Below, one piece after another: positions 17,238 through 25,765 of a stretch of DNA of 64,000 nt; positions within the stretch are counted from its first letter, which is position 1; every line of letters begins with the position of its first letter. Location of the stretch: assembly GCA_036676475.1 (NCBI GenBank), contig JAKFCU010000077.1, positions 157,048 through 221,047 of the forward strand. Direction: 5' to 3'. The DNA comes from LC029 sp036676475. GTDB taxonomy: Bacteria > Bacillota > Bacilli > Aneurinibacillales > RAOX-1. The translations under genes and the position numbers were made by a program. The notes under the pieces were generated by a model that saw only the letters and a program-made list of their open reading frames with translations, did not search any database and was not told where the DNA came from.

Positions 17238-20200
17238 CTATTTTCCATGTGCATATGACACCATCTGATTCAAATTCACGCAATTCGCTTGAGGAAGTGT
17301 AGCTTGGATCGATTTTACCACATGGGAATGGCAGGTAAAGAATAAAACTTGGTGCTCCCTTGCCAGATCCTCTAGGGCCTGTATGCCAGATAAAGTTCTT
17401 CCCTCATCAAAATTGACGAATATATCATCAAGTAGGATGGGCAGTGTTTCTGATTTTTCACACGCCTTCATCAAGGCGAAACGTAAGGATAGGAAGAGCT
17501 GCTCCTTGGTTCCTCGACTAAGGAAACCCGGTTCTATTCGTACCCCATCTTTCCGTTCCACGATTAAACGCTGTTCTCCTATGGGAGACAAAATCCTTGG
17601 ATATTTGCCTTGTGTCATTTTTGCAAAATAAGTACTAGCTTCTCGTATGACACCCGGTTGTTTTTGGGCCTCGTAAGATTCACGTGTCTGTTCCAATACC
17701 TGTTGAGCAAGTCGAAGGACAATCCACTTCCTACCCGCTTCTTCCACCTCAGCAAGCAACTCCTGTTGCTGCTGAATCAGAATCGAAAGATTTTCTCCCG
17801 ATTCCAACTGTTCAAGCTTATTTCTATACTGACCCCGTTGATCAAGTAACTCCTGTAGGGCTTGGTTTTGCTGATCCCATTCTTGTGTTGTCCTCTCCCT
17901 TTCCTCTTCGATCTCTTCCAGTGAATAAAAAGAAATTTGATTCTCAAGCTCCTTATCCACACTTGCGGATTGTAGAGTATGACGAAGAATCCTCACTTTT
18001 TCTTCTGATTGACGGCGATCTACGAATTGCTGGTACGCTTTACGAAACAGTTCTCCATCGGAGACTCCTACGGTTGTAACCAGATGCAGACGTTCTTCTT
18101 TTAGCTTTCTCAACATTCCTTCCCGCTTTCGTCTTAGATCGTCTTGATCTGCCATGCGACGGGATAGCTCATCTCGCTTCGTCTGGGATTCCTTTTCTTC
18201 CTTTTGTCTTCGTTGAAGAATTTGCAAGATCCTCCACGGATCTCCCATCTCTATTGTAACTTTGGTTTCTTGACCCAGAAGCAGAACCTGGTCTGCAAAA
18301 TGCTTCCAGTCCTTCTCCCAAGCATGGATCTTGTCTTTTAATAGGTTGTGTTTCTCTAAGCATTCTTTTGCCTTACCTGCCAAAGTAAGAATATCAAGTG
18401 CTCCATCAGGGCTGAGCCCAAGTGGCATATGAAAGTCTAGGAGTAGCTGATTCCAATGATCTCGCTCTTCTTGAAGACGGGTTTGAATAGCGGCTCTTTT
18501 TTTGTTCAACTTCTCAATTTCACGTAGGCTATGATCCATTTTTTCTTGCAGCCATTGCATCTGATCTTTCAATTGAAGATAACTCTCCCGTTGTTGACGG
18601 AGATAATGAAGGGATTGCTTCATGTTTCTCATATCATGTTCACCATGAAAAACCTGTGTAGACAACTTGGCTAGCTGGTTTTTTTTCTCCGATACGCTAT
18701 GATCTAATTCTTGCCGCTTTTGATTTAGATGCTGAAGATGATAGGAGGTAGGACCCGTCTGATCCTTCTTCTGTTTATGGATCCCTGATCTCCAAACCAT
18801 CATAGCTAATAAAATTCCTAATGCGATCGGCAGGATTATCCCTGCTGAAATTCCGCTCTGAAAATAAAACCAACCACCTCCTGCTGCTCCCAACAAAAGA
18901 CAGAGAATGGATAAACCGAACCTTGGTTCACGTTCCTTATTGGACTTGATCTGTTGTCTTCTTTGGCTCTCTTCATTCCATTGCTGCTTGACCCAATCCA
19001 GTTGCTTTTGCTCCGAATCCAAAGCATGGGAAATCTGCTGATAATTCATCCAATGTTCTTCCCATTGTGGAAGAAATGCTACGGAATCATGAGAACTTAC
19101 ATCCGCTTGAACTTGTTCATACTGGGTTTCCAATTCTTTTGCTTCTTCTTCTTTGGTTTGAATCATCTCCACTAAAGCTTGCAGCGAGGTAGCTAACCCA
19201 TGGAAAAGTTGACGTTGTTCACGAAACAGTTCTTTTTTACTTAACGAGACATCCAGTTCTGCTAGCTTCTCTACATTCCACTCGTTCCCAAGTTCGCTTA
19301 TATATCGTTGCAATTCCCTATGATGATCATGGAGTTCTACCATCAGTGCAGCCTGCTGCTCTTTCTTCTCTATCCATCTTGTAGACTGAAAAGAAAGGCT
19401 GTCAATTTCCTCTTCCCATGCTAAAACATGAGGATCAAGAGAAACAGAGGATAACTCGCACTCTAATTCTTCTATTTTTAACAAATCTCCCTCCCAATCC
19501 ACAGAAAGCTCACGAATTTGTCGATCTAGCTCTTCCAAGCGTGAAATTCCGTTTTCTGGAAAATCACGAATAACAGGCAGCTGTTGAAGCCTGTCCAACC
19601 ATATTTTGAGCTCCTGCCAGATGGGAAAAGTCTCTTTCATCTTCTCCCATCTCTTCTGTTCCTTTTGAATCTGCCTTAATCTTTCCTCTCCTTCGGTGAT
19701 CATTCTATCTAACTTTTCCTTTTGCAAAAGGACACGGTTGTATGACTCATTCTCTTTCTGTATGGAGCTAATTTGCTGATTCAGTTCCTCAAGCTTGTTC
19801 AGATGCCTATTCACAGAGGGCTGGTTTCCTCTTGGTTTGAAAAGCCGCTCCATTTCCTCCATCCAACTCTTTTTTAACTGTTGCTGGGATACACCGGTTC
19901 CCGAATGGTAAAAATAGTTGGATACTTCTTCTTGATTTAAGCTTGCTAAATACGACAACTCGGTTAATCCAAAGGCAAATATATTCATATAAAAAGTGGA
20001 GGTCATGCCATTCAATAAACGGGGGATGATTTCTTCCCCCTGTTCTGTTCCATCCGGCATCATGACGCGAACCCACCCTTGTGATTTTCGCTGATTGGTT
20101 CTCTCAATCCAATAGATCTGACCTTGCGCATCCTCGAGCGTCAAACTTCCGCCAAATTTACCTCCCTCTAACGGCTCAAAACGCATTTCTGGCAATCTCC

Positions 20201-20357
20201 TGCTTTCAAAACCAAAAAGAATGGCCTTTACAAATGAAAGCAAGGTACTCTTACCAGCCTCATTTTTACCTTCAATGACATTCATTCCTGGCGAGAAATA
20301 AAAAGTCATATCCTGATATTTTCCAAATCCATATATATGTACTGATTTAAGAATCAA
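17238..20357 (-). CDS. yhaN: YhaN-like SMC/Rad50-type ATPase
   Basis: 1039 aa. Walker A GKNEAGKST near residues 30-38, signature FLSRGTKEQLFLSLRFALMKA and Walker B LPILLDDIFVNFDEGR at the C-terminus, long coiled coils between. In the middle (about 475-522) two hydrophobic helices replace the zinc hook, which is the hallmark of the YhaN group and suggests the coil tip is membrane-inserted. Partner of YhaO, whose coding end overlaps its start by 11 nt. In Bacillus and Staphylococcus relatives (CbpA/SbcE-like) the pair is linked to DNA repair or replication; exact activity here is not shown. Confidence 0.9.
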   Translation of the reverse strand: MILKSVHIYGFGKYQDMTFYFSPGMNVIEGKNEAGKSTLLSFVKAILFGFESRRLPEMRFEPLEGGKFGGSLTLEDAQGQIYWIERTNQRKSQGWVRVMMPDGTEQGEEIIPRLLNGMTSTFYMNIFAFGLTELSYLASLNQEEVSNYFYHSGTGVSQQQLKKSWMEEMERLFKPRGNQPSVNRHLNKLEELNQQISSIQKENESYNRVLLQKEKLDRMITEGEERLRQIQKEQKRWEKMKETFPIWQELKIWLDRLQQLPVIRDFPENGISRLEELDRQIRELSVDWEGDLLKIEELECELSSVSLDPHVLAWEEEIDSLSFQSTRWIEKKEQQAALMVELHDHHRELQRYISELGNEWNVEKLAELDVSLSKKELFREQRQLFHGLATSLQALVEMIQTKEEEAKELETQYEQVQADVSSHDSVAFLPQWEEHWMNYQQISHALDSEQKQLDWVKQQWNEESQRRQQIKSNKEREPRFGLSILCLLLGAAGGGWFYFQSGISAGIILPIALGILLAMMVWRSGIHKQKKDQTGPTSYHLQHLNQKRQELDHSVSEKKNQLAKLSTQVFHGEHDMRNMKQSLHYLRQQRESYLQLKDQMQWLQEKMDHSLREIEKLNKKRAAIQTRLQEERDHWNQLLLDFHMPLGLSPDGALDILTLAGKAKECLEKHNLLKDKIHAWEKDWKHFADQVLLLGQETKVTIEMGDPWRILQILQRRQKEEKESQTKRDELSRRMADQDDLRRKREGMLRKLKEERLHLVTTVGVSDGELFRKAYQQFVDRRQSEEKVRILRHTLQSASVDKELENQISFYSLEEIEEERERTTQEWDQQNQALQELLDQRGQYRNKLEQLESGENLSILIQQQQELLAEVEEAGRKWIVLRLAQQVLEQTRESYEAQKQPGVIREASTYFAKMTQGKYPRILSPIGEQRLIVERKDGVRIEPGFLSRGTKEQLFLSLRFALMKACEKSETLPILLDDIFVNFDEGRTLSGIQALEDLAREHQVLFFTCHSHVVKSIQATLPQANCVNLNQMVSYAHGK

Positions 20358-21603
20358 TCAATGCTCCCCCTTTTCTCCGATTCTGTAGCTGTAACAGGTT
20401 TCCTAGTTCCTCCTCCCATCGAATAGGCTGATTCGGGAGGTGTGCTAGCCATTTACTGCCCAGGCGGTGTTCATGGCAAAGTGGTTTCCAAGCTTCCTGC
20501 AAAAACTCTTCCCATAAAGATGGATCCTTGATTAATTGTTGCAGGCATTCACTTATTTCTGTTAAAAGGGGATCTTCGTCTTGGCTCGAATGATAGTCAA
20601 AGGAGATATCCTGTAGCCATACAAAAGGATTTCCTTCGCGGCGATATCGATGGAGCAAGTCCTCGATGAAGGCTTGACGGTTAAGAGAAGGACTCCATTG
20701 TTCATGGGCTATGAGATGAAAACGAGCAATGACCGAGCGACCTTGTGCATCGATGACGATCGTCCTACATTCTTCATCTAATCGATCCACCAGGTCCTGT
20801 TCATTTTGCGAAGACTCCAACGGAATGGTAACATCAAACCAACGAACTTGATCCAGAGGGTAAAAGGATAGCATAGTTTGATTTTGATCATCATTTACCT
20901 CGACATAATAACAGCCCTTCTCTCCCGTTTCCTTCCAGCTCCGTCCTTGAATATTCCCTGGATAAACAATAGCGGGATTCTCCATTTTAATCACCTGCCG
21001 AGTATGGATATGCCCCAATGCCCAGTAATCCATTCGACTTGACAGCAAATCTTGCAAGGAACAGGGGGCATAATTTCCATGCATGGCATTCCCCCCTACA
21101 TTCGTATGCAGGATCCCTATCGCATACGATGAATGACCATCCTTAACGTAATAGCGGGCTAAATTATCCGTGATCTGCCCTGTTGCATAACTCATACCAT
21201 AGATTCGGGCCACTTCCTTTCCCTGCTTAAAGAAGGGAACCGCCTCCACCTTCTCTCCCGAAAAAAAATGAACCTGTTTCGGCCATCTTAAACGTGCGCG
21301 GTAGCCATCTAACGGGTCATGGTTACCGTGAATGACATAAACGAAAATACCCGCTTGAGACAAGCTTTCAAGTCCTCGCTGAAAAGCTAGCTGAGCACGC
21401 AAACTTCGCTCCTTCGAATTGAAAATGTCACCTGAAAGAACAAGGAAATCCACCTGCTTATCCAAACAAAGCCGAATTAATTGATCGTATGCTGCGAAGG
21501 TCGATTCTTTCATTTGTTCGCGTATGACAGAGGGAAGCGTAGTTAAGCCGACAAAAGGGGTATCCAAATGGAGATCAGCGGCATGAATAAATGAAAATTT
21601 CAT
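20347..21603 (-). CDS. yhaO: YhaO-like Mre11/SbcD-type nuclease
   Basis: 418-aa calcineurin-like phosphoesterase. Metal-binding motifs in order: AADLHLDTPF (9-18), LVLSGDIFN, IHGNHDPL, HTNVGGN and GHIHTRQV. The C-terminal 150 residues form the family cap/ATPase-docking region. It is the first gene of the yhaO-yhaN operon, ATG after AGAGGAGCCACG. A LexA-like site lies about 22 nt upstream of the start. Confidence 0.9.
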   Translation of the reverse strand: MKFSFIHAADLHLDTPFVGLTTLPSVIREQMKESTFAAYDQLIRLCLDKQVDFLVLSGDIFNSKERSLRAQLAFQRGLESLSQAGIFVYVIHGNHDPLDGYRARLRWPKQVHFFSGEKVEAVPFFKQGKEVARIYGMSYATGQITDNLARYYVKDGHSSYAIGILHTNVGGNAMHGNYAPCSLQDLLSSRMDYWALGHIHTRQVIKMENPAIVYPGNIQGRSWKETGEKGCYYVEVNDDQNQTMLSFYPLDQVRWFDVTIPLESSQNEQDLVDRLDEECRTIVIDAQGRSVIARFHLIAHEQWSPSLNRQAFIEDLLHRYRREGNPFVWLQDISFDYHSSQDEDPLLTEISECLQQLIKDPSLWEEFLQEAWKPLCHEHRLGSKWLAHLPNQPIRWEEELGNLLQLQNRRKGGALIDS

Positions 21604-21624
21604 CGTGGCTCCTCTCTTGTTCTA

Positions 21625-21636
21625 GAATGTACGTTC
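21625..21636. promoter_or_regulatory. LexA-box-like palindrome
   Basis: Minus strand GAAC-GTAC-ATTC against the Gram-positive consensus GAAC-RNRY-GTTC, one mismatch, between promoter region and start of yhaO. Confidence 0.3.
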
Positions 21637-21832
21637 TTATTTTACTTCATCTGATTTGCTTATGTAAAGTTCTTCCTTATTATGATAAGTATTTTTCGGA
21701 TAGATTTACCACTTCGGGGTAGACTAAGCAGAGCAAAAACGAAGGCTCTTGAGTAAAATTTATACTTTCCTAAACGCCTAGAAGCGAATTCACAACGTAG
21801 CAGGACTGCTAAGAGATGAAGGAGGAATCATT

Positions 21833-22033
21833 TTGTTTTTTAACCGTAAAAAAGAACCAGATCCGATTGAAGAAGTGGACACGGACATTTGGCGATGTGA
21901 AGTAGAAACTTGTTCTGGTTGGGCTCGAAAGGAGTTTTTCTTTTCACAGGAGCCCATTTGCCCATTCTGTGATAGTGATATGGTGAGTGAAACCAAAATG
22001 CTTCCCGTTTTGTTTGATCGATTGCCCACCTGA
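21833..22033 (+). CDS. Cold-inducible YdjO-like zinc protein
   Basis: 66 aa from a TTG start with GAAGGAGGAATCATT upstream. Two cysteine pairs: C-x4-C in CEVETCSGW and CPFC, then SDMVSETKMLPVL, matching the YdjO family of Bacillus (cold-inducible, function unknown). Monocistronic on the plus strand between two minus-strand repair operons. Confidence 0.72.
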   Translation: MFFNRKKEPDPIEEVDTDIWRCEVETCSGWARKEFFFSQEPICPFCDSDMVSETKMLPVLFDRLPT

Positions 22034-22086
22034 TCATATCAAATGCTGTCCCAATAAGGTCTTTTAGCCTGGACGCACCGCTAAAA

Positions 22087-22220
22087 AGGCGGATAACCTT
22101 CGGTTATTTACTATATTCATGCAATTTAATTTCAAATAACGGAAATTTCTCCGCTTATCCTTGTCGATTTCAACATTTGGGACCGACATGACCACAGATA
22201 GGCGGATAATCTCCGGTTAT
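22087..22220. repeat. Cluster of CGGATAA...CGGTTAT short palindromic repeats
   Basis: Three copies of an imperfect palindrome (22087-22108, 22136-22158 inverted, 22200-22220; e.g. GCGGATAATCTCCGGTTAT) within 135 bp. Inverted words TTGTCGATT (22162) and AATCGACAA (22225) flank the middle. Related to the cluster near 61 kb. Lies between ydjO-like and rad50C-like genes and contains no ORF. Confidence 0.6.
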
Positions 22221-22254
22221 GTTCCAATCGACAAAGTGCTATTGAGTCAGCCTC

Positions 22255-22917
22255 TTAATATCTTGATTCTAGACCTCTTTCACTTACGATGCTTATCCCT
22301 TGATTTAGAACCACTTGGTAAGAACGATCTCCTGATTCAGCCAAGTAATGATTATGCGTGACTAAGATCACCTGTCTTTTCGTTTTCTGGGTCACTCCTT
22401 TTAAAAATTGGGCAAGCATCATCCCATATTCCTCTGAAACATGCTTGCCCGGTTCATCAAGCATAAGGGGACCATCCACTTGCTGTCTTCCGGATTCCAT
22501 CAGAGCAATTCGCAAGGCCAAGGATACAATGTCTACTACCCCACCGCCTCTGGCATCCTGCGGCCTAGTCTCTATTTGAATCCCATCATATTGAGATACC
22601 ACGTAAAAGTCGGCATCAGGCCGGTTATTTTTTTCTGTAAGAATTACACGGAAAGCCATATCATCGGTGTGAAAGACATATTGGAGCGCAGCCGTTACCC
22701 ATGCTTCAATATTTTGGCGAGCTTGTTCCCGGGCGAAGGAGGCCGCTTCCTGTAAAAGATATCGCGCCTTCGTGTAGTCCTGGATCTCTTGTTGTATCTG
22801 TTGTAGTCTAATCTCCCATTGCTCTTTTTCGTTGATTAAATGCTCTTGTTGGCCTCTGCGTCTCTCGTACTGCTGGCGAAAACGCATCGCATGCTCTCTT
22901 AATTGACTCAGCTCCAT
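22255..22917 (-). CDS. Rad50-like ATPase, C-terminal half
   Basis: 220 aa. A short coiled coil (10-70) leads into the C-terminal lobe of an SMC/Rad50 ATPase: signature-like DARGGGVVDIVSLALRIALME (121-141), Walker B GPLMLDEP (149-156) and H-loop VTHNHY. It has no Walker A, which is supplied by the 528-aa protein encoded two genes upstream in the same operon; the two should associate to make one ATPase head. Last gene of the nurA-herA-mre11-rad50 operon, 11 nt after the small coiled-coil gene. Confidence 0.82.
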   Translation of the reverse strand: MELSQLREHAMRFRQQYERRRGQQEHLINEKEQWEIRLQQIQQEIQDYTKARYLLQEAASFAREQARQNIEAWVTAALQYVFHTDDMAFRVILTEKNNRPDADFYVVSQYDGIQIETRPQDARGGGVVDIVSLALRIALMESGRQQVDGPLMLDEPGKHVSEEYGMMLAQFLKGVTQKTKRQVILVTHNHYLAESGDRSYQVVLNQGISIVSERGLESRY

Positions 22918-22928
22918 CGAAGGCCTCC

Positions 22929-23168
22929 CTACTTGATTAAATCGAAGGGAATCAAACTCTCGATCTCCTTCAACAATTGATCCTTCTCTTTTTGCAGCTT
23001 AGCTATTTCTTCTTCCATCCGTTCTGGATCCACACCTAACTTTCTGATTTCTTCCAACAGCTCTTTTTCCTGCTGCTCAAGAATTTCTTTTCGACTTAAG
23101 GCTCTTGTTCTCAGCTCTTTTCCTTTTTCAATCGCAGTTTTCAACGTATTTAACTGTTCCTGACTCAT
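22929..23168 (-). CDS. Small coiled-coil protein of split-Rad50 operon
   Basis: 79 aa, ribosome site AAAGGGGGATAAACA. Nearly all heptad-patterned: LNTLKTAIEKGKELRTRALSRKEILEQQ and MEEEIAKLQKEKDQLLKEIESL, broken by GVDPE. Lies 17 nt after the Rad50 N-half and 11 nt before the C-half, so it may be a third piece of the Rad50 coil or an adaptor. No other domain. Confidence 0.7.
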   Translation of the reverse strand: MSQEQLNTLKTAIEKGKELRTRALSRKEILEQQEKELLEEIRKLGVDPERMEEEIAKLQKEKDQLLKEIESLIPFDLIK

Positions 23169-23185
23169 TGTTTATCCCCCTTTGA

Positions 23186-24772
23186 TTAACTGCCCAGTTC
23201 CGCAACGATACGATCAACGGTGTGTTTTTCCACCTCTCCCAAGCAAATTGGACAGCGTCCCATGCTTTTTAACCGCTCGTAATATTGCTTGGCGTATTCC
23301 TCCATTTTTCGTTCGATTGCTGTCTGTTCCTTATCCAGCTTTTCCTTTTCCCATTTTGCTTGTTTCAGCTTCTGATTGAACTGCTGTAATTCAACCAATA
23401 GGTAAAAGACCTTATCTACCCTTTGCCATTTTTGCTCTGCTTCGTCGATGTGATTTGTGCCTTGGATCGTGTGATTGACTAGGAGAATTTGTTTTTTTAA
23501 ATCTTCATTACGCTTTTGATATACTTTGAGCGAATCTTGCTTACGTACGTTCTCTTGCGACTGGATCCAATGCTTTTCTGCTGCATATAAGCGGGCTGTT
23601 TTTCCTAGCACCTGGGCAATTTTCAGATCAAGGGTTTGATATTCCTTTTGTTTTAATTTCAAGGTTTGTAGCTGGGATTCTTTACGCTGTATATTTTCCA
23701 GTAAGATATGAAGTTGTCCTGCATGGGATAGATGTTGAGTTTTGGTTAAGAGGACCTCATTTTGTTTAGTTTCCTTCTGTTGAGCCTTTGTTTGTACAAG
23801 TAACTTCGTCAACTCTTGCCCTAATTGGTGTTTAACTTCCGCTTCTTCTAATAAAGCTGTCGTTCCCTTCAAAGATTCAGTCTGATTAATGGTCTCGGAA
23901 GCGGCCTGAAGAGTCGTTCTTGTATCATGAAGACGTTTGTGAATTTGAATGAATTGCTCCCCTCTCCACTCGATCTCTTGAACTTGTTGCCATATTCTAG
24001 CCGCTTCGTCCAATGTAGCTAAACGAGCCAGATACTGTTCGGCTATCTGCAGCTTCCCCGCCAACTCCGCCCTTCGGTTTTTCCGCTGCTCTAATCCTTC
24101 GGTAAACTGATCCAACTGATCTACCTGTTGTAAGCGTGCTTCCATACGTTCCAATTGAGACTGCCAAGCATCTAAATTCTCATATGGCTTGAGCTGTTCA
24201 TGAACCTTTCCCAATTCCGCTTGAACTTTTCGTTCCTCTGCTTGCTTGCTATTCAATTCACTGCTGGTGGTCTTGTGGGCATAATCCAAAATATGAACCC
24301 CGTTAACCCTTCCGATCGCTTTTGCCTTCATTGACCCATTGCTATCGAGCAGGAAAGCAGGGTCCAACTGCATTCCCAGATTAATGGCCACTTGATGCTC
24401 CTCGTCAATTTTCAGCAGTTGAATACCTGTAGCTTCCTTCACTCCATCCGGAACCGTATGACCAAACCCTTCATAAACTTGCTCCTCCTCTCCTGGAACA
24501 GCTACCGTATAGCGATTCCGGGATGAAGATCGTTCGCGGCATACAATAGTCCCATCGTTCATGATCAGCGACACTTTGGCCTTCGACGACCCGACTCGGA
24601 TAAAGTCAGACCCCTTAGGATCATTATAGAGAACCCAACGAATGGCTCGTAGGATAGCTGTTTTTCCTTGATCGCTGGGACCTACAATGACGTTGAAGCC
24701 CTCCACCAACTCTACTTCGGTGGACCGGTGAGATTGAAAGTCTTCGATGATGACCCGACGAATCCACTTCAC
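23186..24772 (-). CDS. Rad50-like ATPase, N-terminal half with zinc hook
   Basis: 528 aa. N-terminal lobe of a Rad50-type ATPase with Walker A GPSDQGKTA (31-39; the usual GxxGxGKS with Gln-Gly) and a Q-loop region, then about 320 residues of coiled coil (160-500), ending in a zinc-hook motif C507-P-I-C510 22 residues from the C-terminus. No signature or Walker B: those are in the 220-aa protein downstream. Thus Rad50 is divided at its hook into separate chains. The ATG overlaps the mre11-like stop (ATGA), implying translational coupling. Confidence 0.85.
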   Translation of the reverse strand: MKWIRRVIIEDFQSHRSTEVELVEGFNVIVGPSDQGKTAILRAIRWVLYNDPKGSDFIRVGSSKAKVSLIMNDGTIVCRERSSSRNRYTVAVPGEEEQVYEGFGHTVPDGVKEATGIQLLKIDEEHQVAINLGMQLDPAFLLDSNGSMKAKAIGRVNGVHILDYAHKTTSSELNSKQAEERKVQAELGKVHEQLKPYENLDAWQSQLERMEARLQQVDQLDQFTEGLEQRKNRRAELAGKLQIAEQYLARLATLDEAARIWQQVQEIEWRGEQFIQIHKRLHDTRTTLQAASETINQTESLKGTTALLEEAEVKHQLGQELTKLLVQTKAQQKETKQNEVLLTKTQHLSHAGQLHILLENIQRKESQLQTLKLKQKEYQTLDLKIAQVLGKTARLYAAEKHWIQSQENVRKQDSLKVYQKRNEDLKKQILLVNHTIQGTNHIDEAEQKWQRVDKVFYLLVELQQFNQKLKQAKWEKEKLDKEQTAIERKMEEYAKQYYERLKSMGRCPICLGEVEKHTVDRIVAELGS

Positions 24773-25752
24773 CTTTCCTCCACCACCAATTTTTCCTGTG
24801 CTTGGGCAATTCGGTCCATGACCAACCCGCGAACCGATGGGCTAATGCCTTCCCTTGTTGCAATTTGATCAATAATATCATGGATATTGGCGTAATGAAA
24901 CGCCCCTGCTTGGCGAATCTCGTCAACAACGGCATTGAGCTTCTGTTCACGATAAATCGCCTCTTCCCCTTTGCTTCGATCCAAGATTTGATCGCCCTGC
25001 AGAGCCGAACGAAGCTGTATTTTACGATAGGTCAGTTTTCCAGATTGAACTTCGATTAGTACCATTTGCGGCCGTCGCGTTATTTCTCGCGGATGGTTGC
25101 TCAAGCGTACCAGCCCACCTGGATTCAAAAAGTACTTCCCTTCCTTTTCGGTATCCGGAAACCCCAAATGATTATGCCCGCAAATAGTCAAATCTGCTTC
25201 CGTCCCCACAATTTGATCAATGACCGTATGGGCAACACCTTCTATGAAACGTCGATCCATCAGCATCCCGTGTACCAAATGAATGGCCACATCCGCATTC
25301 TCCTTCACCACACAATAATCCAGCACGGGATTGCGACGATCCAAATCCACATGAAAATGCTGTCCGGTTAACTGAACACGCTGACCATCCCGTTCAACAT
25401 AAATCCGTTCACCAGGATGAATAATCCGGATGATGCCAAGTCGATTAGCCAAACCAAGCATGGTGCGGTCCAATGTTTGCGGATTATGCGCAAACACATC
25501 ATGATTTCCAATAATCCCATACATCGGACATTGGAGCTTGATAAAGATCGACAAAAACTCTCCGACAACAGAAGGAGACGGAGATGGAACATCAAATACA
25601 TCTCCCCCATGAAGAACGGCATCTACCTTTTGTTGATTCGCATATTCGACTACCTCACTCAGCTTCGCCTTTAGGCTCTCCGGGAAGGAATCCAGTCGAT
25701 TAGCAGGTGATGTTCCACGTATATGGGTATCTGTAATATATAAGAAGCGCAC
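24769..25752 (-). CDS. Mre11/SbcD-like nuclease
   Basis: 327-aa calcineurin-like phosphoesterase with all metal motifs: ITDTHIRG (6-13), LHGGDVFD, IGNHD, HLVHG and CGHNHLGF. Distinct from the YhaO protein nearby. Expected to pair with the split Rad50 to process DNA ends. The C-terminal 60 residues (INDIIDQIATREGISPSVRGL-like helical part) may be the Rad50-binding tail. Lies 13 nt after herA. Confidence 0.88.
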   Translation of the reverse strand: MRFLYITDTHIRGTSPANRLDSFPESLKAKLSEVVEYANQQKVDAVLHGGDVFDVPSPSPSVVGEFLSIFIKLQCPMYGIIGNHDVFAHNPQTLDRTMLGLANRLGIIRIIHPGERIYVERDGQRVQLTGQHFHVDLDRRNPVLDYCVVKENADVAIHLVHGMLMDRRFIEGVAHTVIDQIVGTEADLTICGHNHLGFPDTEKEGKYFLNPGGLVRLSNHPREITRRPQMVLIEVQSGKLTYRKIQLRSALQGDQILDRSKGEEAIYREQKLNAVVDEIRQAGAFHYANIHDIIDQIATREGISPSVRGLVMDRIAQAQEKLVVEER

Positions 25753-25765
25753 GGTTATCCTCCCA

